Both the position numbers and the translations under genes were made by a program. Of a stretch of 64,000 nt of DNA, positions 1 through 8,545 are shown piece after piece. Every line of letters starts with the position of its first letter. The first letter of the stretch is position 1. The notes under the pieces are model-generated. The model saw nothing but the letters and a program-made list of their open reading frames with translations, made no database searches and had not been told where the DNA came from. This stretch comes from Allobosea psychrotolerans (GTDB taxonomy: Bacteria; Pseudomonadota; Alphaproteobacteria; Rhizobiales; Beijerinckiaceae). The stretch is from NCBI RefSeq assembly GCF_002917105.1, contig NZ_PQFZ01000006.1, forward strand, positions 124,001-188,000, in the 5' to 3' direction.

Positions 1-18
1 GATGCCCCGGAATGACGG
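1..18. repeat. possible end of an interspersed palindromic repeat
   Basis: The window opens with GCCCCGGAATGAC. This resembles one arm of a short palindrome common between genes in Bradyrhizobium and Bosea-type genomes. The partner arm would lie outside the window, so it cannot be confirmed here. Confidence 0.25.
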
Positions 19-34
19 ATGTGGGCGCAAGCCA

Positions 35-1066
35 TCATTCGACCGACACCCTCGGATCGGCGATGCCGTAGAGCACGTCCACCGTCAGGTTCACCAGGAC
101 GAAGATCGACGCCATCAGCAGCACGAAGCCCTGCACCGGCGCGTAGTCCGAGGAGAGCAGCGCGTCGAGCGCATAGGACGCGACGCCCGGCCAGGAGAAC
201 ACCTTCTCGACCAGCACATTCGCCCCCAGCATGGTCGAGAACACGATGCCGGCGATGGTCAGCACAGGCAGCAGCGCGTTGCGCAAGGCGTAGGTGACGA
301 TGACTTTGCGCCGCGACAGGCCGAGCGAACGCGCCGTGCGGACGAAATCGCTGCCGAGCGAGGCGAGCATCGCCGCGCGCGTGATCCGCGCCAGCGGCGC
401 GACCACGAAAAGCGCCATGGTGAAGGCGGGCAGCACGAGCTGGCTTGCAGCCGCGCGCCAGCCCTCCCAATCGCCGGCCAGCGCGAAATCGACCAGCAGG
501 AAGCCCGTCACCAGGGGCGGCGGCGAGGTGAAGATGTCGACCCGCCCTGTCGGATCGGGCGCGAAACCGAGCAGGTAGTAGAAAACATAGATCAGCAAGA
601 GCCCGGAAACGAAGGTCGGCACGCAGACGCCGAGCGCGCAGATGAAGCGCACGAAATGGTCGATGCCCGAGCCCTGCCTCAGCGCGGCCGCGACGCCGAG
701 CGGCACCGCCGTGACCAGCGCGATCAGGAGCGCTGAGAAGGTGAGTTCGAGCGAGGCCGGCAGCCGCGACTTCAGATCGCTCAGCACCGGCTGGCCGGTG
801 GTCAGCGAGCGCCCGAGATTGCCCGTGCCGATATCGCCGAGATAGCGCAGGAGCTGCTCCGGCACCGGCTTGTCGAGGCCCATCTGCTTGCGGATCGTCT
901 CGATCTCCTCCTTGCCCGCCGTCGGGCCCGAGGCGAAGAACACCGCCGGATCGCCCGGCAGCACCCGCATCAGCAGGAAGGTGAAGACGAGCACGCCGAA
1001 CAGCGCCGGCAGTGACGAGGCGAACCGCCAGCCCGCGCGCTTGGCCGTGATGGAGAGTTGCGACAT
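35..1066 (-). CDS. ABC transporter permease, DppB/OppB type
   Basis: This is an inner-membrane permease of a peptide/nickel/opine-type (DppB) ABC importer, 343 residues, the usual family length. The N-terminal membrane segment (about residues 16-37) ends in the family hallmark VLPGDP. Further hydrophobic segments follow at about 107-129, 138-165, 210-230 and near the C-terminus. The cytoplasmic EAA loop that contacts the ATPase is visible as VRTARSLGLS...ALRNALLP around residues 240-270. It lies downstream of the SBP gene at 1223-2839 in the same orientation, separated by a palindromic repeat. The DppC partner and ATPases are presumably beyond the left edge. Substrate is unknown. Confidence 0.93.
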   Translation of the reverse strand: MSQLSITAKRAGWRFASSLPALFGVLVFTFLLMRVLPGDPAVFFASGPTAGKEEIETIRKQMGLDKPVPEQLLRYLGDIGTGNLGRSLTTGQPVLSDLKSRLPASLELTFSALLIALVTAVPLGVAAALRQGSGIDHFVRFICALGVCVPTFVSGLLLIYVFYYLLGFAPDPTGRVDIFTSPPPLVTGFLLVDFALAGDWEGWRAAASQLVLPAFTMALFVVAPLARITRAAMLASLGSDFVRTARSLGLSRRKVIVTYALRNALLPVLTIAGIVFSTMLGANVLVEKVFSWPGVASYALDALLSSDYAPVQGFVLLMASIFVLVNLTVDVLYGIADPRVSVE

Positions 1067-1091
1067 GTCAGGCCATCAACTGGGCGAGGCC

Positions 1092-1215
1092 GTCATTGCG
1101 AGGAGCGTCAGCGACGAAGCAATCCAGGAGCGGCGGAGCGCCACGTCCCCCCGGATTGCTTCGCGGAGCCTGTACTCGGGCTTGCCGAAGGCAAGACCCG
1201 GGTGCTCGCAATGAC
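1092..1215. repeat. interspersed palindrome, family A, copy 1
   Basis: It begins GTCATTGCGAG, contains GAAGCAATCC and GGATTGCTTC, and ends CTCGCAATGAC, so the two ends form a long stem. The same element recurs at 16211-16297 and 47151-47228. It fills the gap between the SBP gene and its permease gene, and in RNA would fold as a large hairpin. Confidence 0.9.
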
Positions 1216-1222
1216 GGATGCC

Positions 1223-2839
1223 TCACTTCCGGCTCAGATCGCGGAAATCGATCTGCCGGTGGAACTGGTAGACATAGCCGTCGATCGACGACGCCATCAC
1301 AGCGTCCTGCGCCGGCTGCCAGAGCGGAATCTGCGGCATCAGTTCGAAATGGCGCGTGTTCAGGTCCTTGCCATAGCTTGCGTATTTCGCCTTGTCCGCC
1401 TCGAAGCGGGCGGCCTGCGCCCATTCCGTGATCTTGGCATCGTCGAGCGAGGCATAGTTCCAGCGGATCGGGCCGATATAGAAGTTGCGGTAGAAGTAAT
1501 CCATCGAGGGCAGCCAGGCGACGATGCCCTCGGTGAAGAACGGCACCTTCTTCTCGTTGATCAGCGTCGACATCTGCGCGTCCGGCAGCTTCTGGATATC
1601 GACCTTGATGCCGACCTTGCCGAGCGATTCCTTGAGCAGCGCCGCCATCGGCTCGGCCGTACTGGCCTGGCCGACATTGAAGGAGAAGGTCGTCGAGAAG
1701 CCGTCGGGGAGGCCGGCCGCCGCAAGCTGTTTCTTGGCCTCGGCGAGGTCGGTCTTCAGCGGCTGCGGGATCGGGAAGACCTCGCCGGTCGGAGCCTTGC
1801 CGTCAGGCCAGTTCGCGCCATAGAGCGGCGCCCCGCGTCCGAACAGCGCCGCCTTGAACATGTCGTCATAGGGCAGTGCCGCGGCGATGGCGCGCCGGAC
1901 CTCGATCTTGTCGAAGGGCGGCATCTGGTTGTTGAACGAGACGAAGGTGATCGAATTGTACTGAGGCGTCGAGACGACCTTGAGCTTGCCCTTCTTCTCC
2001 AAGTCGGCGGCATCGGTCGCCTGCAGGTCGATGACAATGTCGGCATCGCCCTTCTCGACCAGATTGGCGCGCGTGGCGGCTTCCGGCACGGTCTGGGTGA
2101 TGATGCGCTTGAAGCTCGCCGGCTTGTCGGCCGAGCCGCGATTCCAGTCCGGATTGCGGCGCAGGATCGTCGTCTCGCCCGGCTTGTAGCTTTCGATGAT
2201 ATAGGCGCCGGAGCCGGCCGTGTTGTCCTTGAGCCAGTTCAGGGCCCAGGGGTCCTCGGCCGTCGCATGCGACTTCGCCAGCTTCGAATTGATGATGACG
2301 GGATAGACCACGGCAAGGTTCGCCAAGGCCAACTTGTCGGGCTTTGGCAGCGTGACCTCGAAGGTGTGGGCGTCGACGATCTTGAACTGGTCCGGGCTGG
2401 TCAGCGAGCCGGTCAGCAGCTGGCCCTTGCCCAGGACATTGGCGCTGACCTCTCGGTCGAGCGACCATTTCACATCCTCGGCCGTCACCGGCGTTCCGTC
2501 GTGGAACTTCGCGTCCTTGCGCAGATTGAAGGTGATCTTCAGCCCGTCAGGGCTGACCGTGTAGCTCTCGGCCAATTCGCCGCGGATGCTGTCGAGATCG
2601 AACACCCATTTGCCGTTGAGCTGCTTCCTGCCGAAGGAGAGCAGCCGGTCATAGGTCAGGAGGCTCAGGCCGAAGGCCTCGCGGGTCGAGCCTGGAATGT
2701 TGGGGTCGAGCGTGTTGATGGCCGCGCCGGTGACATGGCGCAGCGTCTCGGCACGTGTCTGCGCCAGCGCCGGCGAGGCCAGAAGCGCAGTCGAGGTCAA
2801 GAGCGCGGCTGCAAGCCAGCTCGTCCGCACGATCGTCAT
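1223..2839 (-). CDS. ABC transporter substrate-binding protein, family 5
   Basis: This is the periplasmic solute-binding protein of an oligopeptide/nickel-type ABC importer (SBP family 5), 538 residues. I place the start at the ATG at 2839 rather than the in-frame ATG at 2857: AGAGGGA lies about 8 nt before 2839, and translation from there gives a compact signal peptide (residues 1-26) ending PALA. Family features include TLDPN near the mature N-terminus and the segment FHDGTPVTAEDVKWSLDR around residue 110. The mature protein is Lys- and Asp-rich, as expected for a periplasmic receptor. The permease follows after a palindrome. The ligand is not deducible; neighbouring oxidoreductases suggest a small organic catabolic substrate. 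Confidence 0.93.
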   Translation of the reverse strand: MTIVRTSWLAAALLTSTALLASPALAQTRAETLRHVTGAAINTLDPNIPGSTREAFGLSLLTYDRLLSFGRKQLNGKWVFDLDSIRGELAESYTVSPDGLKITFNLRKDAKFHDGTPVTAEDVKWSLDREVSANVLGKGQLLTGSLTSPDQFKIVDAHTFEVTLPKPDKLALANLAVVYPVIINSKLAKSHATAEDPWALNWLKDNTAGSGAYIIESYKPGETTILRRNPDWNRGSADKPASFKRIITQTVPEAATRANLVEKGDADIVIDLQATDAADLEKKGKLKVVSTPQYNSITFVSFNNQMPPFDKIEVRRAIAAALPYDDMFKAALFGRGAPLYGANWPDGKAPTGEVFPIPQPLKTDLAEAKKQLAAAGLPDGFSTTFSFNVGQASTAEPMAALLKESLGKVGIKVDIQKLPDAQMSTLINEKKVPFFTEGIVAWLPSMDYFYRNFYIGPIRWNYASLDDAKITEWAQAARFEADKAKYASYGKDLNTRHFELMPQIPLWQPAQDAVMASSIDGYVYQFHRQIDFRDLSRK

Positions 2840-2882
2840 GGTCGTTTCCCTCTTCATCGGCGCAGTCGTCAGGTTGGTTCCG

Positions 2883-3007
2883 AGAGCCGGATGATTTCAG
2901 ATGGGATCATAAAATGACCCCATCTGAAATCTGAATCCGTCTCTCATCTAAAGAGTGAGAGCAGGATCAAAGCGAAAAACCGGTGCCCACTTTTCCGCAT
3001 CCTGCTC
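2883..3007. repeat. composite palindromic repeat, family B, copy 1
   Basis: Two hairpins lie side by side. One is ATTTCAGATGGGATCA with TGACCCCATCTGAAAT. The other is GAGCAGGAT with ATCCTGCTC, enclosing GCGAAAAACCGGTGCCCAC. Nearly the same sequence occurs in reverse orientation at 59258-59391. It lies between the monooxygenase-like gene and the SBP gene. Confidence 0.9.
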
Positions 3008-3080
3008 TTGCGGGACCGGATGCAAGCGCGGTGCCATGCAGAGCATCATCGCCCCTCTCGTCTCAGGCGGACAGACCGGA

Positions 3081-4511
3081 TCAGCGCAGCACGGCTTGGG
3101 GCACGTCATAGGCCTGGAACGAAGCCCAGTGCCGCTCGACATCGGCGCGGAACAGCCCGCGCGTGATGCCCGAGACGAGCTTGGGCACCGCCGTGGTCAT
3201 CGCGTTGATCGAGGAACCCGACGCCCCAAAACTCATCGTCGAGGCAATGCTGAACAGATGGATGTCGCTGATCCAGGGCGTCGCGCCCGGCACGCGCTCG
3301 GTCAGCGCGTAATCATCGCCGAGATAGGGGAAGCGGCCGAGCCGCTCGTCACGCTCGGCAGCCGGCGGCGCATAGCGGTCGGCCCAGGAGGCGATGTTGC
3401 CGGCAAAGCCCGCAAGCTCCGGCCGCACGGAGAGATCGATCTCGATACCCGCGGCAGCGATGACGAAATCGACCGTGAGCGACCCTTGCGGCATCGCGAT
3501 CTCCACGCCGCCCGGCCCATCGATCGCGCTCAGAGCAGGCGCGCCGAGATGCAGGGAAAAGGCGTCGTGGCGGGCGCAGCGGTCGTAGGTCGCTTGCGGA
3601 AACCCCTCCCGCAGCGCCAGGACGGCGCTCATGAAGCGCCAGCGCCAGGCATCGTCGAGATCGCTGAGATGGCGCAGGAAACCGCGAAAGGTCAGCCAGC
3701 GATAGGGCTGGATCACCTGCGCCTGCGGCCGACGGCAGAGCAGATGCACCTGCGCCGCCCCGGCCTCCAGTGCCGTCGCGGCATTGTCGAAAGCCGACGC
3801 GCCGGCCCCGATCACCGCAACGCGCTTGCCCGCAAGCGCCGCGAAATCGATCGGCTCGGCGCAATGCACGCAGCGCGAGCTCGGCAGCGCCATGAGCGGT
3901 GCCGGCACGGTCCAGTCGCCCAGGCTCTCCTGCCCGGTTGCGAGCACGATCTTGCGGGTATGCAGCGTCTCGGCCTTGCCACCGCAGCGCAGCGTTACGG
4001 CCAGCAGCCCGGCGGCGGGGGTGATATCGACCACCTCCGCCTCGTTGCGGACGGGGATGCCGACGACATGGCGAAACCAGCCAAGATAATCCGCCCAGAG
4101 TCCTTTCGGGATCAACGTCAGCTCATCCCAGCTTTCGACACCGAATTTGGCCTCGTGCCAGGATTGATAGGTCAGGCTCGGCACATCGAGATCGGGGCCG
4201 GTGAAATCCTTCGGGCTGCGCAGCGTGTGCATGCGCGCATAGGAGCGCCATGGCCCTTCCTGCCCCGCAGCCGCCTTGTCGAGCACCAGGATGTTGGTGA
4301 CTTGCGAGCGCTGCAGGCCGAAGGCCGTCGCCAGCCCCGACTGGCCGCCCCCGACCACGATCACGTCATAGGCCGGTTGGCCGCCCGGCCCCGCAACCGG
4401 CTCGAGCCAGGGCGCGCTGGGATGGGCGGTGCGGGCGAGATCGCCGGCGATGCGGCTCTCGAGGACCGATAATCCGTCATGCCTCATGGCAACGTCCCAT
4501 GCAGTGATCAT
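3081..4511 (-). CDS. FAD/NAD(P)-binding monooxygenase-like oxidoreductase
   Basis: This is a flavoprotein with two Rossmann motifs, 476 residues. The FAD site VVGGGQSGLA is at residues 52-61 and a second dinucleotide site, VAVIGAGASAFD, is near residue 230. The order and spacing resemble flavin-containing or Baeyer-Villiger-type monooxygenases and lysine/ornithine hydroxylase relatives. The reaction and substrate cannot be named. The start is uncertain: ATG at 4511 lies 12 nt after the SDR stop, and an ATG eight codons in (4487) is an alternative. It is the third gene of a tight epimerase-SDR-flavoprotein series, suggesting consecutive oxidative steps on one imported compound. Confidence 0.85.
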   Translation of the reverse strand: MITAWDVAMRHDGLSVLESRIAGDLARTAHPSAPWLEPVAGPGGQPAYDVIVVGGGQSGLATAFGLQRSQVTNILVLDKAAAGQEGPWRSYARMHTLRSPKDFTGPDLDVPSLTYQSWHEAKFGVESWDELTLIPKGLWADYLGWFRHVVGIPVRNEAEVVDITPAAGLLAVTLRCGGKAETLHTRKIVLATGQESLGDWTVPAPLMALPSSRCVHCAEPIDFAALAGKRVAVIGAGASAFDNAATALEAGAAQVHLLCRRPQAQVIQPYRWLTFRGFLRHLSDLDDAWRWRFMSAVLALREGFPQATYDRCARHDAFSLHLGAPALSAIDGPGGVEIAMPQGSLTVDFVIAAAGIEIDLSVRPELAGFAGNIASWADRYAPPAAERDERLGRFPYLGDDYALTERVPGATPWISDIHLFSIASTMSFGASGSSINAMTTAVPKLVSGITRGLFRADVERHWASFQAYDVPQAVLR

Positions 4512-4523
4512 GCCGGAAACCGG

Positions 4524-5285
4524 TCACGCGGCAAGCCAGCCGCCATCGACCACCAGCGTGGTCCCGGTGCTGAACGACGAGGCGTCGCTGGCAAGATAGA
4601 GCGCAGCTTCCGCCACCTCCTCGGCGCGGCCGAAGCGCTTCATCGCATGGCGGTTGCGCGAGGCCTCGCGCAGCGGCTCGGGCTCGGCATGGCGGGCAAA
4701 ACTGCGCCGCAGCATCGGCGTGTCGATCGCGCCCGGAGCGATCGCGTTCACGCGGATGCCGTCGGCGGCATAGTCCAGCGCCATCGTCCGGGTCAGGCTG
4801 AGGATCGCCCCCTTGGCCGCGATATAGGCGCTGTTGCCGCGCCCACCGGCCAGAGCCAGTTGCGAGGCGAAGGTCACGATCGCCCCGCCACCCTGCCGCT
4901 GCATCGCCGGGATCGCCGCCTTGGCGAAGAGGAAGGTGCCGCCGACATTGGCGCGGAAGACGGCGTCCCAGTCCTCGGGCGCTGTCGTCGTCACCGTACC
5001 GCCGCAGGAGAAGCCTGCCGCCGTCACCAGAATATCGATACGGCCGAAGCGCGCGAGGACCTGTTCCGCGACGCCATCGGCGAAGCCCGGCAAGCCGACA
5101 TCGCCGATATGAGCGCAAGCCTGCCCGCCGGCCTCGAGGATCGGCGCCACCGTCGCCTGCGCCGCCTCGGCATCGCGATCGACGACCGCGACGCGCGCGC
5201 CTTCGCGGGCAAAGAGCAGCGCGCTCGCCTGCCCGATTCCGGAGCCCGCGCCGGTCAGCAGCGCGACCTTTCCCTCAAGCTTCAT
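4524..5285 (-). CDS. SDR family NAD(P)-dependent oxidoreductase
   Basis: This is a classical short-chain dehydrogenase/reductase of 253 residues. The cofactor motif TGAGSGIG is at residues 11-18, followed by the downstream VNAIAPGAIDTP element and a Ser...Tyr-X3-Lys catalytic set (S in FASQLAL, then YIAAK). The start at 5285 is chosen because AAGGGG precedes it and because MKLEGKVALLTG is the usual SDR beginning; the frame is open upstream to 5348. It starts 13 nt after the stop of the epimerase gene and ends 12 nt before the flavoprotein gene, consistent with one operon. The substrate alcohol or ketone is unknown. Confidence 0.93.
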   Translation of the reverse strand: MKLEGKVALLTGAGSGIGQASALLFAREGARVAVVDRDAEAAQATVAPILEAGGQACAHIGDVGLPGFADGVAEQVLARFGRIDILVTAAGFSCGGTVTTTAPEDWDAVFRANVGGTFLFAKAAIPAMQRQGGGAIVTFASQLALAGGRGNSAYIAAKGAILSLTRTMALDYAADGIRVNAIAPGAIDTPMLRRSFARHAEPEPLREASRNRHAMKRFGRAEEVAEAALYLASDASSFSTGTTLVVDGGWLAA

Positions 5286-5298
5286 CGCCCAAACCCCT

Positions 5299-6297
5299 TC
5301 ATCTTCCGAGCCCCCGGCCGTGCATCCGCCACCAGGCGGCCAGTGCATGGGTCGACTCCGCCATGCCGGTTGCGGCCTCCCAAGCGAATTCCGCCCTCAT
5401 CCGCGAAGTGGAAAGCGGTGCGCGGTCGCCCGGGCCATGCAGGTCGATCGTCGCCGCCTCGCCGGGCTCGGCCAGGCGGCAGATGAAACCGGGAAAATGG
5501 GCCGCCAGCGCCTGCCCCCACTCCAGGGCCGCGAAGCGCCGCGCCGTCGAGATGTTGTAGAGCCGATGACGCAAGGCCGGCGCGCCCGCCACGATCCGCA
5601 CCGCCTCGGCGAGATCGGGCGCATAGATCCAGTCGCGCAGGCCCGGCCGGGGCAGGATCGCTGGCTCGTCCTTCCCGGCAGCCGTGAGGATCTGGCTTTG
5701 CGGGCTCAGCGTGTCGCGCACCCCCGTCGCGCGCTCCCAGGGGCCAAAGACACCGCTGAGCCGCAAGGAGACCAGATCGAGCCCCCAGAGATCGGCCAGC
5801 CGCGCACCGACGCGCTCGCTCGCCCACTTGCTGATGGCATAGAGGCTGACCGGATCGCCCGGCGTCTCCTCGTCGAGCTCCGGATAGCGCTCTCCGGCCG
5901 CCCCATAAGCGGCAGCCGAACTCAGATTGACCACGCGCCGGACGCCCGCAGCCCGCGCCGCCTCCAGGATCGGCACCTGAGCGAGCAGATTGACCTGCAG
6001 GATCGTCTCCGGGTCGCGCGCATCGCGCGCCGCTCCGGCGGTGATCGCAGCACCCATGACGATCACGTCCACGCCTGGCTGCACCACCTCGGTGATCGCC
6101 GCCTTGTCGGTGATGTCCCCCTGGACAGCGGTCAGGCGCCCCGGCAGCGGGGAAAAGGCCTTCCCGATATCCGCAGGCAACGCCATGCGGTCGAACACAA
6201 CAACGTCGTCGCCTTTCGCCAGCATCGCCTCCGCGATGTTGAGCCCGACGAAACCGACCCCGCCGAAGATCAGAACTCTCAAGAAACGCCCCTTCAC
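5299..6297 (-). CDS. NAD-dependent epimerase/dehydratase family protein
   Basis: This is an extended SDR of 332 residues. The N-terminal motif GGVGFVG (about residues 12-18) binds NAD(P). The SSAAAYG segment and YAISK supply the catalytic Ser and Tyr-X3-Lys, and RLSGVFGPWE is a typical substrate-side segment. The family covers nucleotide-sugar epimerases and dehydratases, but many members act on other small carbonyl compounds. Being first in a series with an SDR, a flavoprotein and an ABC importer favours a catabolic over a polysaccharide role. It appears to be the promoter-proximal gene of the block. Confidence 0.9.
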   Translation of the reverse strand: MKGRFLRVLIFGGVGFVGLNIAEAMLAKGDDVVVFDRMALPADIGKAFSPLPGRLTAVQGDITDKAAITEVVQPGVDVIVMGAAITAGAARDARDPETILQVNLLAQVPILEAARAAGVRRVVNLSSAAAYGAAGERYPELDEETPGDPVSLYAISKWASERVGARLADLWGLDLVSLRLSGVFGPWERATGVRDTLSPQSQILTAAGKDEPAILPRPGLRDWIYAPDLAEAVRIVAGAPALRHRLYNISTARRFAALEWGQALAAHFPGFICRLAEPGEAATIDLHGPGDRAPLSTSRMRAEFAWEAATGMAESTHALAAWWRMHGRGLGR

Positions 6298-6673
6298 GCT
6301 GCTTGGTCACGCGCACGGCTTGCACGCGAAAGCCGCTGACCTAAGCGCTCAGCCATGCCGCCCACAAGCGCGACGAGCCCAGATCATGCCCGCATCTTCG
6401 GCGCCGCCGCGCAAATTTCGCCCATCCCGGCCGCGCCTTTGATGGAGCCGGGCCGGCGTGTCGCATTGCATCGGCGCGAACCATGGTCTAGGCGTCGCGC
6501 GACACCTGCAGAGGCCGCGCGCCACTCGCCGCCACGCCTGGAGCAGGATGCGAAAAATGGGAACCGGCTTTTCGCATGGATTCAGCTTTCACCTTCGGTG
6601 AGAGACGGTTTCAGACATTGGGACTTCAGCCGCCGCATCGCGCGGCCCGTCCATTTTCCGAAAGGACCCGATC
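6298..6673. other. 376 bp intergenic region between divergent genes
   Basis: It separates the minus-strand epimerase operon from the plus-strand 85-residue gene, so promoters for both should lie here. Its right half holds a degenerate family B repeat. I see no coding sequence with a credible start. Confidence 0.6.
6541..6620. repeat. degenerate family B palindromic repeat
   Basis: It reads GAGCAGGATGCGAAAAATGG, GAACCGGCTTTTCGCA, then GAGAGACGG and TTTCAGA. It keeps the order of landmarks seen in the full copy at 59258-59391, but the second hairpin is eroded. Confidence 0.75.
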
Positions 6674-6931
6674 ATGGCCCGCAAGAAATCGAAGCCGCTC
6701 GACGCCGAATTCGTGATGTTCGACGTCGTTTATACCGATGGCTCGCGCCGCTCCAACCGGCGGGTGCCGACCGCGCTGCTCGGCGGCCTCGACGGCGACG
6801 AGCCCGCGCGCGAAGCCATCATGGAGCAGGACCGCGCCATCGCCGAGAAATCCGGGATGCCGGCTCTGGAAATCGCCACCCTCACCCGCTCGGGCAAGGT
6901 CGTCGAAAAACCTGGGCGCAAGGTCGGCTAA
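6674..6931 (+). CDS. small conserved hypothetical protein
   Basis: This is an 85-residue soluble protein, basic at both ends, with no signal peptide or membrane segment. The start is supported by GAAAGGA 7 nt upstream. It begins MARKKSKPLDAEF, contains the segment DVVYTDGSRRSNRRVP and ends with a Lys/Arg-rich tail. The beta-strand-like DVVYTDGSRRSNR segment could bind nucleic acid, but no family is recognised. It stands alone on the plus strand between a divergent operon and a small lipoprotein gene. Confidence 0.7.
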   Translation: MARKKSKPLDAEFVMFDVVYTDGSRRSNRRVPTALLGGLDGDEPAREAIMEQDRAIAEKSGMPALEIATLTRSGKVVEKPGRKVG

Positions 6932-7070
6932 ACAAAGGCGCAGCCAAGGCGGCGCAGTATTCCCATGACGATCGGGCGGGCTTAAACCAACAGATGCGGT
7001 TGTTCTTGACCTGCAACGGCGCGTGTATTTTAAGTCCTTTCTCCATTGGGAGGCTGAAAAGGAAAAATTG

Positions 7071-7385
7071 ATGCGTACCCTTCTCATCGTTGGCGCCCTG
7101 GCCGCCGTAGTGGCTGGCTGCCAGACGCGACAGGAATCGCTGGTCGACGCCGAAATCACCTGCGAGTCGCAGGGTTTCCGTCCGGGCACCCGCGCCTATC
7201 AGCAGTGCCGCTCGGCCAACTACACCGAGAACCGCCGCGCCAACTCCGAAGCCAGCAGCGCTGTTGCAGCCGGCGTCGCCGCCGGCGTCGTCGGTGGCGC
7301 GCTCGTTGCCGCTGACAACCGCGCCTATTATGGCCGCGGCTACTATGGCCGCGGCTATTACGGCCGCCCCGGCTACTGGTATTGA
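7071..7385 (+). CDS. small lipoprotein with Tyr-Gly-Arg repeats
   Basis: This is a 104-residue predicted lipoprotein. The N-terminal hydrophobic segment ends in the lipobox VVAGC, with the acylated Cys at about residue 17. The centre has an Ala/Val/Gly-rich hydrophobic stretch (about residues 64-83) like a glycine-zipper segment. The C-terminus carries three tandem YYGRG units ending in YW. The start is set by AAAAGGAAAA just upstream. The two Cys in the mature part (ITCESQGF and QQCRS) could form a disulphide. It is likely anchored to the outer membrane or envelope; function unknown. Confidence 0.8.
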   Translation: MRTLLIVGALAAVVAGCQTRQESLVDAEITCESQGFRPGTRAYQQCRSANYTENRRANSEASSAVAAGVAAGVVGGALVAADNRAYYGRGYYGRGYYGRPGYWY

Positions 7386-7439
7386 TCGCAACGACAGGCT
7401 GGAGGCAGCCCTCGCCAGCCGGCGATCTGCCACCGCCTA

Positions 7440-7500
7440 GAGCGTTTTCGACAAAGAGCTGGAGCAATTGAACGATCAATTGGATCGGACATTGCTCTAG
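7440..7500. repeat. short palindromic repeat
   Basis: GAGCAATTG and CAATTG with a distal ATTGCTC form a hairpin at 7462-7497. It starts AGAGCG and ends CTCTAG, like other family B relatives in this window. Confidence 0.6.
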
Positions 7501-7506
7501 ACAGAC

Positions 7507-7539
7507 AAAACCCCGCGGCCGAAAGGCTGCGGGGTTTTT
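7507..7539 (+). terminator. rho-independent terminator
   Basis: CCCCGCGGCC and GGCTGCGGGG pair around a GAAA tetraloop and are followed by TTTTT. It ends transcription of the Tyr-Gly-Arg lipoprotein gene. The leading AAAA run makes it potentially bidirectional. Confidence 0.88.
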
Positions 7540-7550
7540 CGTGGCCACAA

Positions 7551-7660
7551 GAGCATTGCGCGAAAAAGTGGGGACCGGTTTTTCGTGGGGAGCAATGCTC
7601 TCGGCTTTTAGAATCGATCACGTCGCATTCGAACGTTTCGCCCGAATGCGACGTGATCGA
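7551..7660. repeat. composite palindromic repeat, family B2, copy 1
   Basis: GAGCATTGCGCGAAAAAGTG, GGACCGGTTTTTCG and GCAATGCTC form the first hairpin. CTTTTAGAATCGATCACGT then leads into a second, built from GTCGCATTCG and CGAATGCGAC. The same two-hairpin unit is at 55220-55331 in the same orientation. Confidence 0.88.
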
Positions 7661-7670
7661 GGCAGGGCAG

Positions 7671-8285
7671 TCAGCGCTTCGGTGCGGCGCGCTTGCGCGC
7701 AGGAGCCGCATCATGGCTCGACGAACCCAGCAGCGATCCGAGCGCATAGACCGCCAGCCCGATCCCGAGCACCGCCGCGATCGGCTCCTTCTGAGCCCGC
7801 TGCGCGATCATCCGGCCGCCATAGCCGGCATAGTCGCGCGCATCGCCGCCATAGGCATTCAGCCATTGCTGGCTGCTCTTCAGCGCGCCCTCGCCCGACT
7901 TGGCGGCATCCTTGCCGTAATCGCCGAGCAGGCCACGCAGCCTGTCGAAATCGGGCTGGTAGCGCTCCCAGCGCGACGCGGGAGGTGAGCGCAGGCTCGC
8001 CCAGGCGATCAAGCCGATGCCCAGCGCACCCAGCCCGAATGCGATGACGGGATTGCGCTCGACCACGCGTATCACCGCCTGGCCGCCCTCGCGGGCGGTC
8101 TCGACCGGATCGATATCCGTCAAAGCGTCCCTGGCGCGAGAGTAGCCGTCCTTGACCGTCTCCGTCGCCTTGTCGGCGACATCGGCGGCCTTGGCGCGCA
8201 ATCCGCTGGTCGCGTTGTCGATCTCGTCGCCGGCTTCGTCCCAGCCTTTCGGCACGTCGGGCGGAAACTTGTTCATGGTCGCCAT
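7671..8285 (-). CDS. two-segment membrane protein of unknown function
   Basis: This is a 204-residue protein with two hydrophobic segments, about residues 80-98 and 169-188. An amphipathic Ala/Lys/Asp-rich N-terminal region (20-75) precedes them, with heptad-like ADVADKATETVKD, and a basic tail follows (ARKRAAPKR). The start is decided by AGGAGGT five bases before the ATG at 8285. The layout recalls DUF883/ElaB-type stress-associated membrane proteins, but here there are two membrane segments, so this is a loose analogy. It is divergent from the 70-residue gene at 8546. Confidence 0.75.
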   Translation of the reverse strand: MATMNKFPPDVPKGWDEAGDEIDNATSGLRAKAADVADKATETVKDGYSRARDALTDIDPVETAREGGQAVIRVVERNPVIAFGLGALGIGLIAWASLRSPPASRWERYQPDFDRLRGLLGDYGKDAAKSGEGALKSSQQWLNAYGGDARDYAGYGGRMIAQRAQKEPIAAVLGIGLAVYALGSLLGSSSHDAAPARKRAAPKR

Positions 8286-8545
8286 TGCGAACCTCCTTCC
8301 ACACAGATCCAAGCCCAATGAACGAGGCAGCGATGCGAGAGTTCCGCCCGGCGGCGAGAACAGGGCACACGGGCGCCGGGCTGCCCTTTTGCCCGCCCCC
8401 TTCCGCGCGGGCGCGAGCGACGCGCAAAGCCTTGCCGGCAAAGGCTTGTTTCGGACCGCACTCGGTCATGACAGCGCCAAGATTGGATGGGATTCAGCAT
8501 CATCCATCCCAGTCGAGCCATCATCCAATCGAGAAGGAGACGCTC

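Noticed and set aside
2955-4472. A 505-codon plus-strand frame
   Set aside because: Antisense to the FAD monooxygenase-like gene and partly built from the family B repeat; the product is His/Arg-rich with no domain.
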